37,717 nt of DNA from an uncultured Dorea sp. (GCA_910584095.1 CAJTYU010000028.1:1-37717); one strand, 5' to 3'. Positions 16,759 to 24,599 are shown, counted from the first letter of the stretch. Numbers and translations: made by a program. The notes: a model not told the origin generated them from the letters alone.

Positions 16759-17760
16759 ATGAATCAATTTATTGAAGGCATGGTTGAAAAAGCGAAAAAA
16801 ACGCCGCAGAGAATATGTTTTCCGGAAGCATACAGTGTGGATATATTAAAGACGGCGGCAGAGGTAATCCGCACTGGGATCGGCACTCCGGTTCTGATCG
16901 GCAGTAAGGAGAATACGGAAAAACTGGCGGCGGAAAATGAGGTGCCGACAGCTGGATTTGAATATTTTGATACGACAGACGCAGAATTTATAGATGCATT
17001 TGCAGAAGATTATATTGCGAAAAATGAAGGAAAACGCAAGAAACCGACGGTGAAGCGTCTGACGAGTGATCCGGTACGCTGCGGGATGTTTCTCTTGAAT
17101 ATGGGGTATGTTGATTGTGCTGCGGCCGGTAAAGAATATGCTACGGGCGATGTGATTATGGAAGCGATGCAGGGCGTCGGTTTGGCAGAGGGAGTAGAGA
17201 GCCCCTCAAGCCTTGGCATTGCAGATATTCCGGGATTTGACGGTCCGCAGGGTCAGATGCTTGGTCTTGCGGATTGTGCGGTAACTGCGCAGCCGGATGC
17301 GGGGGCTCTTGCAGGGATTGCCATTTCCTCTGCGGATACGGCCCGCACGCTTCTGGGATGGGAGCCCCGGGTTGCAATGCTGGCATTTTCAACGGCCGGA
17401 AGCGCGGAGCATGAAACGATAGACGTTGTCAGGAAAGCAGTGGAAAAAGTACGTGAACTTCGCCCGGAAATCCACTGCGACGGAGAATTTCAGTTAGATT
17501 CTGCAATTATTCCGGAAGTAGCGGCGCATAAGGTAAAACGTGAAAGTGAGGTTGCCGGAAAGGCGAATATATTGATTTTTCCCAATCTTCATGCCGGCAA
17601 CATCGGTGTAAAGCTGATCCAGATATTCGGCCATGCGAATGCATATGGTCCGGTTCTCCAGGGATTTGCAAAACCGGTCTGTGATTTTTCCAGAAGCGCG
17701 CCGGTAGACGAGATGCTTGGAAATGTCGCGATGTTAGTAATCCGCGCGGCGGCAAAATAA
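16759..17760 (+). CDS. Phosphate acyltransferase (PTA/PTB family)
   Basis: A 333-residue single-domain phosphotransacylase (PTA_PTB family) that converts acyl-CoA and phosphate to acyl-phosphate and CoA. Length matches Pta (about 330) more than Ptb (about 300). It carries family features such as PEAYSVDILKTAAEV near the start and a C-terminal NLHAGNIG...GPVLQG region. Ribosome site AAGGAG precedes the ATG. With the butyrate-type kinase at 4276 it forms an acyl-phosphate route to ATP, so its acyl substrate is probably the one released by the thiolase/DUF35 pair. Acetyl-CoA is possible, but then acetate kinase rather than a butyrate-type kinase would be expected. Confidence 0.87.
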   Translation: MNQFIEGMVEKAKKTPQRICFPEAYSVDILKTAAEVIRTGIGTPVLIGSKENTEKLAAENEVPTAGFEYFDTTDAEFIDAFAEDYIAKNEGKRKKPTVKRLTSDPVRCGMFLLNMGYVDCAAAGKEYATGDVIMEAMQGVGLAEGVESPSSLGIADIPGFDGPQGQMLGLADCAVTAQPDAGALAGIAISSADTARTLLGWEPRVAMLAFSTAGSAEHETIDVVRKAVEKVRELRPEIHCDGEFQLDSAIIPEVAAHKVKRESEVAGKANILIFPNLHAGNIGVKLIQIFGHANAYGPVLQGFAKPVCDFSRSAPVDEMLGNVAMLVIRAAAK

Positions 17761-17763
17761 AAT

Positions 17764-17812
17764 AAATACGGCATTGACGGTGGGACATATACTTGTCAAT
17801 GCCGTATTTTTT
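17764..17812 (+). terminator. Intrinsic terminator of the aldolase-ACP operon
   Basis: A 15-bp perfect inverted repeat (17764-17778 with 17795-17809), a 16-nt loop, then T residues. It lies a few bases after the acyltransferase stop. The convergent ThuA-like gene ends at 17866. Confidence 0.8.
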
Positions 17813-17865
17813 GGTGATTAATTCTTTAGGTGGGATTCATATTCCGGCAGATTATTTTGCAGATT

Positions 17866-18696
17866 CTAATAGTACGGGAATAGTTTTAATCGGTTGTCTC
17901 CGCTTCGGTCCGGTTTTTCAAGCGTAACTTCTCCGGTCGCCGCCCATTCGCATCCACGGACAAACATCGTAATGAAATTAAAACGGTCTAAAGCTTCCCA
18001 ATGGCCGATGGATGTTACAAAGACCCGGCCCTTCCCGTATTCATTTGTCCAGATTACCGGTGTATATTGATTTACCCCCGGCATCTTCGTAAGATCACCA
18101 TCAGGGATCTCCACCGGATGGTGGGCAGGAGGGAAACCAGGAACCCGGTAAAAATCAACATTGTCATAGATAGAAGCCAATATATGCATTTTTGCTTCCG
18201 GGTGTATGATCAGCTGTGTAAAAAGATCATCGAAAACATTCATCCATTTTGCATCAATCCCTTTTGTAATTGGATGGTCCGGATCCATAGTTTCTACAAG
18301 ATGGTCGTCTTTTGGACAGCGGCGGCAGCCCTGGTCCATAGCGCAGTATCCCCCGAGGAGCTTACGCCATTCATCCGGCCAGTGGGCATCTACCCATATA
18401 CTGGAATGATAGAAAATGATTCCCTTGCCTTGTCTTACAAAGTCATAAATTACATGCTCTGTTTGTTCGCCAAAACGTCTGGCAGGCTGTGTGGGCAAAA
18501 GTTTTCCATCATAGTTAATTAGTAAAGCATCGTACGGTTCGATAAATTCCGGAGTAATGTTTCGGAACTCTTCGACGATGACTACCTGGAACCGGCCGGT
18601 TGCTTCAAGAAGTTCCCGGAGTCTTTCATTCATTTTTCTGCTTTGATGTTCGATTGTAACGAGACCGGACACCAGAAGCACATTCACTGTTTTCAT
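17866..18696 (-). CDS. ThuA-like domain protein
   Basis: A 276-residue cytoplasmic protein of the ThuA/trehalose-utilisation class (glutamine-amidotransferase-like fold). It has VNVLLVSG at the start, GKGIIFYHSSIW in the middle and VFVTSIGHWEAL near the end, where the conserved histidine sits. Biochemical function is poorly defined; relatives occur in sugar-modifying operons, some with oxidoreductases. The ATG at 18696 has GGAGGAGGTA just upstream. It is transcribed divergently from an MFS transporter across a region holding palindrome site 5, and belongs to the island by position. Confidence 0.75.
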   Translation of the reverse strand: MKTVNVLLVSGLVTIEHQSRKMNERLRELLEATGRFQVVIVEEFRNITPEFIEPYDALLINYDGKLLPTQPARRFGEQTEHVIYDFVRQGKGIIFYHSSIWVDAHWPDEWRKLLGGYCAMDQGCRRCPKDDHLVETMDPDHPITKGIDAKWMNVFDDLFTQLIIHPEAKMHILASIYDNVDFYRVPGFPPAHHPVEIPDGDLTKMPGVNQYTPVIWTNEYGKGRVFVTSIGHWEALDRFNFITMFVRGCEWAATGEVTLEKPDRSGDNRLKLFPYY

Positions 18697-18719
18697 AAAG
18701 TACCTCCTCCTTTTTAATG

Positions 18720-18748
18720 ATTCTATTGTAGGCCTTTGAATAAGGCAA
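18720..18748 (-). promoter_or_regulatory. Candidate promoter of the ThuA-like gene
   Basis: On the minus strand TTGCCT (18743-18748) and TAGAAT (18720-18725) are separated by 17 bp. The palindrome at 18762 lies 13 bp upstream of this -35, off by half a turn from the 8-bp geometry of the others. Confidence 0.5.
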
Positions 18749-18761
18749 GGCATTCTGTGTT

Positions 18762-18781
18762 TTTCCTAAATTATTAGGAAA
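18762..18781. promoter_or_regulatory. TTTCC-N8-GGAAA palindrome, site 5
   Basis: TTTCCTAA, ATTA, TTAGGAAA with perfect 8-bp arms. It ends 8 bp before the plus-strand -35 at 18790, and lies between the ThuA-like gene and the MFS transporter. Confidence 0.7.
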
Positions 18782-18789
18782 TAAGGGAA

Positions 18790-18819
18790 TTGAGAAGAAG
18801 CGGAAAATGGGGGTATAGT
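18790..18819 (+). promoter_or_regulatory. Promoter of the MFS transporter at 18906
   Basis: TTGAGA (18790-18795) and TATAGT (18814-18819) are separated by 18 bp, with palindrome site 5 directly upstream. Confidence 0.6.
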
Positions 18820-18911
18820 AAGACCATAAGTAAACGGACCGGAACGTGAAGAACTTAGAAAACAAGTAACAAGTAAACAGGAAGAGAGAACAATTAGAAA
18901 AGAGGATGAAC

Positions 18912-20156
18912 ATGGAAAAAATTAAAAGAGGATATGGAAAAGGCTGGTTGTTAATTATTTATGCATTTTTAGCTTATTTTACGGCAACTGCCGTTGGAAG
19001 TGCAATGAATGCTGCTTCTGGAACATTGGCAGAGCTTCATGGGTGGAATGCCGCGGTACTTACCAGTTTGATCTCGGCAGGGTCGCTTGCAAATATCGTC
19101 GCAGCTTTTGTGCTTGGTAAACTGTCTGTAAAATATTCTGCAAAAAAACTTAGTCTTATATGTTTTGCTATTTATGCAGTTGTAATGATAGGACTTGGTG
19201 TAACAGGCAATTTTGTAATCTTCGCTGTCTGCCTGATTCTTGCCAATGGAATTTCATCCGGTATCGGATATCAGCTTTCGCCGGTATTGATTTCCAAATG
19301 GTTTCCAAAAAGGAAGGGGGTAGTCATGGGAATTGCGACGATGGGTATTCCGCTCTGCTCTGGCGTAGCAACCATGATCTATCAGGCCGGTTATGCTTCA
19401 ATGGGTTCGCTGGGTGGTTTTCTTCCGTTTATTGCGATTGCGGTTGTTGCAGCTATCATGATGATTATCTGCCTTTCTGATAATCCCGCAGACAAAGGAT
19501 ATGTGCCGGATAATGGAGTAATTGTAGAAGGTGCAGAAGAAAAAGGAATTAATAAAGAAAGTATCTGGACAACAAAGAAACTTCTTACAACACCGCAGGT
19601 TTGGATTCATGGCATTACACTGGGAATACAGCTTTTATTTGCAAGCGGTCTGATGGTTCAGCTGTTTCCAAGACTTCTCGAAATAGGTATTGACCCTGCA
19701 CAGGCAGGTATGATGATGCTTGCGTCCGGACTTCTTGCACTGCCGGGTTCTTATATCTGCGGTCTGATTGATTCTAAAATCGGCGCCAGAAAGGCGGCCT
19801 GTACAACTTATATATTTGGTGTTGCAGCAATGCTTTTGAATCTTACGGGAACGATGGCAGGCGTATGGGCTTCGCTTGTAATGATTGGTATGGTGGTCGG
19901 CGGAGCCGCAAATTGGCCGGCGTCTCTTTGCATCGAAGAATTCGGTGATAGCTTTGCAAATGGTTATGGAGTAATACAGCCGATCATCCAGATTGTCGGA
20001 GCAATTGGACCTGCATTCTTTGCAGCATTTTATGGTATCACAGGAAGCTACCGTATTCCATATATCTGTGGAGCTGTACTTATGGTAATTGGATTTCTTG
20101 CGTTTGTTGGATTAGCGAAAGCGGGTTTTGTAAAGGAAGAGGAAGCACGCAGGTAG
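18912..20156 (+). CDS. MFS transporter, oxalate/formate-antiporter-like
   Basis: A membrane protein of about 414 residues with twelve hydrophobic segments. It resembles the OFA-type MFS group in its opening (GWLLIIYAFLAYFTATAVG) and in the KWFPKRKGVVMGIATMG segment after helix 4. The start is uncertain: ATG at 18906 and an in-frame ATG at 18912 both follow AGAGGA, and 18912 has the better spacing. It has its own promoter with palindrome site 5, so it belongs to the same regulon as the carrier-protein operon. Organic-acid uptake or product exchange is likely; cargo is unknown. Confidence 0.82.
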   Translation: MEKIKRGYGKGWLLIIYAFLAYFTATAVGSAMNAASGTLAELHGWNAAVLTSLISAGSLANIVAAFVLGKLSVKYSAKKLSLICFAIYAVVMIGLGVTGNFVIFAVCLILANGISSGIGYQLSPVLISKWFPKRKGVVMGIATMGIPLCSGVATMIYQAGYASMGSLGGFLPFIAIAVVAAIMMIICLSDNPADKGYVPDNGVIVEGAEEKGINKESIWTTKKLLTTPQVWIHGITLGIQLLFASGLMVQLFPRLLEIGIDPAQAGMMMLASGLLALPGSYICGLIDSKIGARKAACTTYIFGVAAMLLNLTGTMAGVWASLVMIGMVVGGAANWPASLCIEEFGDSFANGYGVIQPIIQIVGAIGPAFFAAFYGITGSYRIPYICGAVLMVIGFLAFVGLAKAGFVKEEEARR

Positions 20157-20253
20157 ATGAGATATATGGTAATGTCACAATGCAGGTTATTTATGTAGTG
20201 ACAGTAAAGATGATTAAAGAATATATCAGACCGGCATATATAAAAAGGCTGTT

Positions 20254-20340
20254 GATAATGATATGCTCCCTTCTAGGTAGACAAGTGAAATAATAAAAAC
20301 TTGCTACTTAGGAGGGAGTGATATGATACCTCTTAAGTGG
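20254..20340. repeat. Imperfect inverted repeat resembling insertion-sequence ends
   Basis: An arm at 20254-20286 (core CTCCCTTCTAGGTAG) and its near mirror at 20299-20329 (core CTACTTAGGAGGGAG) are separated by 12 bp of AT-rich DNA. A further CTCTTAAGTGGACA follows at 20330-20343. Repeated, TGT/ACA-ended segments like these recall terminal repeats of IS21-type elements, but no transposase is present. It probably marks a scar where mobile DNA was inserted and lost. Confidence 0.5.
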
Positions 20341-20353
20341 ACAATGGAAATAA

Positions 20354-20500
20354 CCAAAATTTGAAATTTGTCAATACGAAGTTCTGACCGAGTATTTCCG
20401 TTTGCGGTTCAGGATCGACGACATGGAACGCCAACGGTTATATTTCAGAGGACATACCGACTGTATTTCGTATCTGAAAAAGGTCGGGGCGCTAAATTGA
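20354..20500 (+). pseudogene. C-terminal tail of an unidentified mobile-element gene
   Basis: A frame open from 20354 to the TGA at 20498 encodes about 48 residues, including EYFRLRFRIDDMERQ and ending SYLKKVGALN. It has no start codon or ribosome site. It reads like the charged C-terminus of a real protein and is followed at once by a terminator hairpin, as a true gene end would be. I cannot name the family. It is probably the surviving end of a gene in the mobile patch. Confidence 0.4.
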
Positions 20501-20514
20501 ATATTTCAGTATAG

Positions 20515-20543
20515 GCGGTACGGGTTTTCCTGTACCGCTTTTT
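20515..20543 (+). terminator. Intrinsic terminator after the gene remnant
   Basis: GCGGTAC (20515-20521) pairs with GTACCGC (20532-20538) across a 10-nt loop, followed by five T. It would have ended the transcript of the truncated gene just upstream. Confidence 0.7.
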
Positions 20544-20669
20544 ACATGGGTAAAATATAATTCAGAGCCGAAAAAGAAATTGAAAACAAAAAGTTTTTAC
20601 GAAATCCCAGTAAGAAATATTGACTATTCAGAACTTTTTGGATATATTAATAGTAAAGGAGGTGATAGT

Positions 20670-21869
20670 ATGATCGTTAGACCCCACTATTTAGATTTAC
20701 TGAAAACCTACCGTGATGTACCGCTGGTAAAAATCCTTGCCGGTATTCGCCGCTGCGGAAAATCCACAATTTTAGATATGTTGCAGGATGATTTGATAAA
20801 AAGCGGCGTTCCCACCGACCACATTATTAGTATGCGCTATACCTCGGAAGATTTTGACGACGGCATGACCGACAAAGATATGTATAACGGTATCAAAGAG
20901 AAAATGACAGACGGTGAGCGTTATTATCTTCTGCTTGACGAAGTGCAGGAAATCACAGGCTGGGAAAAGGCTGTAAACAGTCTGCTTGAAAACGCCAACA
21001 CAGACATCTATGTGACCGGCTCCAATTCCAAACTGATGTCAAGTGAAATATCCACCTACCTGACGGGACGGTATATCTCTATTCCCGTATTTACGCTGTC
21101 CTTTGCCGAGTATATGGATTTCAAAAAAGTAAGCGGACGCACGCCGAAAGAACTGCTTACCGAATATATCCGCATGGGCGGTTTTCCTATCGTTGCGCTG
21201 AGCAATTTTGACGAGGGCGCGGCGTATCAGATCGTCGAGGGCATTTATAGTTCCGTTATTACCAGCGATATAACGAAACGGCATAACATCACGAACTTTG
21301 ACCTGTTCAACCGTGTTGTGAAGTATATCGTTGAAAATGTCGGCAAGACCTTTTCTGCTAACGCTATCGTGAAGTTTTTGAAAAGCGAGGGGCGTTCTCT
21401 TTCGGTGGAATCGGTATATAACTATCTGGAATGGTTGGAAAAAGCCTTTGTGATCTACCGCTGTCAACGGTATGACCTGCAAGGCAAATCCGTACTGAAA
21501 ACGCAGGAGAAATTCTATCTGGCCGATGCTTCTCTGAAATACTGCATGATGGGCTTTAATCCGAAATCCGTTGCGGCAATGTTGGAAAACATCGTGTACT
21601 TTGAACTTCGCAGAAAAGGCTACGAGGTCTATATCGGCAAGAATGAAACGAAAGAGATTAATTTTGTGGCGGTACGGCGCGACGAGCGTATCTATGTGCA
21701 GGTGTGTCGCAAGCTGCCGGAGGAATCTGACCGCGAGGTTGCCAACTTGCTTGAAATCAAAGACCACTACCCCAAGTATGTCGTAACCCTTGATGAGCTT
21801 GCCGCAGGCAATATCAACGGTGTGAAGATCGTGCATTTAGCGGATTTTCTTTTAGCTGAGAATTATTGA
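20670..21869 (+). CDS. AAA ATPase with C-terminal DUF4143
   Basis: A 399-residue P-loop ATPase of the AAA_14/DUF4143 family. Walker A is GIRRCGKS at 25-32 and Walker B is YYLLLDEVQE near residue 90. The C-terminal half has the DUF4143 restriction-endonuclease-like portion (ENIVYFELRRKGYEVYIG, later INFVAVRR). The role of this common family is unsettled; it is frequent in mobile and variable DNA. ATG at 20670 has a near-perfect AAAGGAGGTGATA ribosome site; upstream in-frame TTG starts are unsupported. Codon use looks more GC-rich and CGC-rich than that of neighbours, consistent with acquisition. Confidence 0.85.
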   Translation: MIVRPHYLDLLKTYRDVPLVKILAGIRRCGKSTILDMLQDDLIKSGVPTDHIISMRYTSEDFDDGMTDKDMYNGIKEKMTDGERYYLLLDEVQEITGWEKAVNSLLENANTDIYVTGSNSKLMSSEISTYLTGRYISIPVFTLSFAEYMDFKKVSGRTPKELLTEYIRMGGFPIVALSNFDEGAAYQIVEGIYSSVITSDITKRHNITNFDLFNRVVKYIVENVGKTFSANAIVKFLKSEGRSLSVESVYNYLEWLEKAFVIYRCQRYDLQGKSVLKTQEKFYLADASLKYCMMGFNPKSVAAMLENIVYFELRRKGYEVYIGKNETKEINFVAVRRDERIYVQVCRKLPEESDREVANLLEIKDHYPKYVVTLDELAAGNINGVKIVHLADFLLAENY

Positions 21870-21892
21870 AACAAAGGAAGGATGTGACAAAT

Positions 21893-22012
21893 ATGGCGGA
21901 AAGAAAATATCAGTTTGAACGATTAACACCGATTGACAATATGGATTTGGATGTTTATGAAGAAGCGATAGATTATGGGTTTGATAACTCTGATATAAAT
22001 AATGCCGCCGTT
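21893..22012 (+). pseudogene. Truncated N-terminus of a YobI-like P-loop NTPase
   Basis: Starts at ATG 21893, 23 bp after the ATPase gene. It encodes about 40 residues (MAERKYQFERLTPIDN..., VYEEAIDYGFDNSDINNAA) that match the opening of YobI-family NTPases just before where the Walker A loop should follow. Instead the frame runs into the antisense 3' end of the neighbouring flavoprotein gene. The remaining protein, normally over a thousand residues, is gone. It marks the right border of the mobile patch. Confidence 0.6.
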
Positions 22013-22015
22013 TTT

Positions 22016-22519
22016 TTAGAAACAGGATCTTTTTTTCTTTTTGGCAATTTCTATTGCTTCTTTTCCTGTCATATGCTCAACAGACAGTTCCATCATGCAT
22101 AAAGCTTTCCATTCTCTTGCAATTTCTTGATTTCTGTTTTCTATGCTATCTGTTGGATGATATTTAATTGCTAACCTTTCAATTGCTTTTCTAATTTCAT
22201 TTTCATCCTCCAGTATGCGTATTTTGCCAAATACAATTACACTTTTAAAATATGTTGTATATTCTTCCGGAAATATCTCGTCTTGGGCGATTACGCAAAA
22301 GGATGCTTTACTGCATTTCCTTATGGCATCTATTTTGTGTCCCGCTTTTGCACCGTGAAAATAAATTTTAGAATTGTCATAAACATAACTGATAGGAACA
22401 GCATATGGGTATTCATTATTACCCAGTAATGCCAACACACCAGAAGTTCCTTTCTCAAGTAGTTCAATATTTTCTTTATTGCTTAAAATTTGCTTTTTTC
22501 TTCTCATTTCCCTAAACAT
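22016..22519 (-). CDS. NimA-like pyridoxamine 5'-phosphate oxidase family flavoprotein
   Basis: A 167-residue FMN-binding split-barrel protein of the Pyridox_ox_2 group, which includes 5-nitroimidazole reductases (Nim). Features are the opening MRRKKQILSNKENIELL, the YAVPISYVYDNSKIYFHGAKAGHK segment typical of NimA-like proteins, and FCVIAQDE further on. Family members bind FMN or heme; many are not drug-inactivating, so resistance cannot be assumed. The start at 22519 has AAGGAAG upstream. It is in tandem with pnuC (22-bp gap) and likely co-transcribed from the pnuC promoter. Confidence 0.8.
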   Translation of the reverse strand: MFREMRRKKQILSNKENIELLEKGTSGVLALLGNNEYPYAVPISYVYDNSKIYFHGAKAGHKIDAIRKCSKASFCVIAQDEIFPEEYTTYFKSVIVFGKIRILEDENEIRKAIERLAIKYHPTDSIENRNQEIAREWKALCMMELSVEHMTGKEAIEIAKKKKRSCF

Positions 22520-22541
22520 ATCTCTTCACTTCCTTTATCCT

Positions 22542-23264
22542 TTAATTGTTCACTGCGACAATGCAAGCGTTTTCTTGGCGTTTCTGCATTTTTGACCAGT
22601 TGAAAAATCCATAAATATCATTTGCTAAAAACACGACAAAACAAATAGCAACTGACAAATATGATATATCAGAAATTGTTGCTAACACCCATAGAATAAT
22701 AAGTACAATATCATTTGCGGCATAACCGATTGCATAAAATGCACTCCTTCTAAAAGTCAAATAAACCGCAAGAAAGCTTGTTGTGACAGAGATCGTGCTT
22801 GGTATTAGGTTTGCCGTATGAAAAGCCGCCAAAATATAATAAAAAATAAGTGTAATGACTGCCGTTAATATCATCATAAAAATAATCTCTTTTGATTTTA
22901 ATCTATTTACTTTTACTTCTGATTTATTTCCGTTATACGGATTTCTCAACCATGAGACTAATGCAAAAACAGCCATTGGGGCAGTCATTCCCAAGTAGGT
23001 TATCATCTCCCCATAATAGGCGAACGCAAAAGATATGATCCCATATAAAATACTAAATATAACCATTAGAAACTGTCCGAACGGATTTCCCTTTGCATTA
23101 AAGATTAGCGCTGTTACACCAATGAAAGAAGCAACAAGTGTTAAATGATTTTCTCTGTCAAACAAAAAAAATGATACGACAATTAAAGTTACTGAAATAC
23201 ACCATAACAATATCTCTCCTTTTGTAAAATAATCAAATAATGATTTTCGTACTTTCGTGTGCAT
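22542..23264 (-). CDS. pnuC: PnuC-type nicotinamide riboside/mononucleotide transporter
   Basis: A 240-residue membrane protein with seven or eight hydrophobic segments and the PnuC signature near the end (ISYLSVAICFVVFLANDIYGFFNWSKM), where tryptophan and asparagine residues bind the ligand. It facilitates uptake of nicotinamide riboside, a precursor of NAD. The ATG follows AGGAGGTAATT. It has a strong promoter at 23385-23413 and a roughly 110-nt structured leader, so regulation by an RNA element is possible. Other PNU transporters carry thiamine or riboflavin; the sequence does not exclude this. Confidence 0.85.
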   Translation of the reverse strand: MHTKVRKSLFDYFTKGEILLWCISVTLIVVSFFLFDRENHLTLVASFIGVTALIFNAKGNPFGQFLMVIFSILYGIISFAFAYYGEMITYLGMTAPMAVFALVSWLRNPYNGNKSEVKVNRLKSKEIIFMMILTAVITLIFYYILAAFHTANLIPSTISVTTSFLAVYLTFRRSAFYAIGYAANDIVLIILWVLATISDISYLSVAICFVVFLANDIYGFFNWSKMQKRQENACIVAVNN

Positions 23265-23274
23265 ATAATTACCT

Positions 23275-23378
23275 CCTAAAATAAAATAAGCACCCGACTA
23301 CACATCTTCAATGACCTAACGATGTGTAACGAATGCTTGCGATTCTCTACCCGGTGGCAGACTATTATTTACTTTACC
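23275..23378 (-). promoter_or_regulatory. Structured 5' leader of pnuC, possible riboswitch
   Basis: The leader contains nested stems: an outer AAGCA/TGCTT pair (23288-23292 with 23334-23338) and an inner 7-bp ACACATC/GATGTGT stem (23300-23306 with 23321-23327) closing a 14-nt loop. A U-rich stretch follows just before the ribosome site. PnuC genes are controlled by NAD-responsive RNAs in some Firmicutes. I do not recognise a known riboswitch consensus here. Confidence 0.45.
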
Positions 23379-23384
23379 TCGGCA

Positions 23385-23413
23385 AGTATAGCACAGTAAA
23401 ACAAAGAAGTCAA
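23385..23413 (-). promoter_or_regulatory. Strong promoter of pnuC
   Basis: On the minus strand TTGACT (23408-23413) and TATACT (23385-23390) are separated by exactly 17 bp, close to the sigma-A consensus. It yields a leader of about 110 nt. Confidence 0.75.
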
Positions 23414-23488
23414 TAAAATCCAAAGTTTTACAATTAGACTTATTTATGTTATATCTATTTCTTTTCTGCTTTGCTTTGTGTTATATAT

Positions 23489-23517
23489 TTGAATTTTTTG
23501 AGCTTTTATATTATAAT
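23489..23517 (+). promoter_or_regulatory. Promoter of the first LacI-type regulator
   Basis: TTGAAT (23489-23494) and a perfect TATAAT (23512-23517) are separated by 17 bp. TGCGTGCACG at 23527-23536, next to the expected transcription start, matches the recurring octamer of the iol region and suggests autorepression. Confidence 0.65.
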
Positions 23518-23566
23518 AAGAAAAGATGCGTGCACGAATACGCAGGAGAAGGGACGATAGACAGTT

Positions 23567-24595
23567 ATGGCAGTGACATTGCAGCAGATAGCGCAGGAAG
23601 CGGGGGTTTCCAGAGGGACGGTAGACAGGGCTTTAAACAACCGGGGCCGGATACGCCCGGAGGTGGCGGAGAATATTAAGCGGATTGCCGAGGAACTGGG
23701 ATATCAGCCAAGCCTTGCCGGACGGGCGTTGGTCATGGCCCGCAGGAAGTTAAAAATCGGAGTCATCCTCCAATCGTCAGAGACGCCCTTTATGAAACAG
23801 GTGCTGGGGGGTATACAGGCGGCCAGGCAGGAAGTAGAAAAGCTTGGAGGTACGGTGGATATTGAGGAGATAGAGGAGGTAAACCCAAAAGAAGCGATTA
23901 ACAGGATTATCCGGATGAGGGATGAGCCGGTTCATGGCATTGCTCTTTCTGGCGCGGAAGACCAGCTTCTGCGGAGGACGGTTGATGAATGCGTCAGGGA
24001 ATATGGGATTCCGGTGGTGACTTTTAACGGCGATCTGGATGGTACGGAGCGCATGTGCTATGTTGGGCAGGACGCCGGAAAAAGCGGAGTGGTCGCGGCG
24101 GGGCTCATGGGAGAGATTGTGGGAGAAGGTACGGTGGCGGTGATATCCGGACACCCGACGAATCCTGCTTTGAATGAGCGGGCGTGTGGGTTTTGCAGAA
24201 CCTTAACGGAACTTTGTCCCAAAGCCAACGTACTGGAAAGCAGGTATGCCTATGACGACGACTGGGTATCGGAGAAGATGACGGAGGAGTTGATTGGAAA
24301 TTACCCGGAGCTTAACGGGATCTATGTAACAGGTTCCGGCGGCGTAGGGGTGTGCCGGGCGCTTGAGAGGGCGGGCAAGAGTGAGAAGATCAAGGTAATC
24401 GCTAATGATTTTCTGGAAGATAATCTGAATTGGCTAAAACGGGGAGTGATTAATTTTTTGATTGGACAAGACGCGTATGTGCAAGGATATGAGCCGGTGA
24501 TGCTTCTATTCCGTAAGCTTTTTGAGAATATGGAGCCGGAGCGGGAGTATCACTATACGGATATTGTGATTAAAACAAAATATAACGTCGAATAA
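23567..24595 (+). CDS. LacI-family regulator 1 of the iol region
   Basis: A 342-residue LacI/GalR protein. The N-terminal helix-turn-helix (about 5-45) has QQIAQEAGVSRGTVDRALNNRGRI, followed by the hinge segment GYQPSLAGRALVMAR and a periplasmic-binding-like effector domain. The recognition helix is identical to that of the second regulator at 31194. It starts at ATG 23567; ribosome site AGGAGAAGGG lies further upstream than usual. It precedes iolG after a terminator and a 450-bp gap. Inositol or a downstream catabolite is a likely effector; the usual Bacillus regulator IolR is a DeoR protein, so this control differs. Confidence 0.88.
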   Translation: MAVTLQQIAQEAGVSRGTVDRALNNRGRIRPEVAENIKRIAEELGYQPSLAGRALVMARRKLKIGVILQSSETPFMKQVLGGIQAARQEVEKLGGTVDIEEIEEVNPKEAINRIIRMRDEPVHGIALSGAEDQLLRRTVDECVREYGIPVVTFNGDLDGTERMCYVGQDAGKSGVVAAGLMGEIVGEGTVAVISGHPTNPALNERACGFCRTLTELCPKANVLESRYAYDDDWVSEKMTEELIGNYPELNGIYVTGSGGVGVCRALERAGKSEKIKVIANDFLEDNLNWLKRGVINFLIGQDAYVQGYEPVMLLFRKLFENMEPEREYHYTDIVIKTKYNVE

Positions 24596-24599
24596 TCGT

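Noticed and set aside
20580..20669. TTG-initiated extension of the DUF4143 ATPase
   Set aside because: ATG at 20670 has a near-perfect ribosome site and matches where the family begins; the extension has none.
22016..22519. Metronidazole resistance gene (nim)
   Set aside because: Only family-level similarity is visible. Most NimA-like proteins in gut Firmicutes are uncharacterised, so resistance should not be claimed.
23446..23566. Short coding frame starting 23446 ahead of LacI regulator 1
   Set aside because: It runs through a clear -35/-10 promoter, is in a different frame from the regulator and has no ribosome site.
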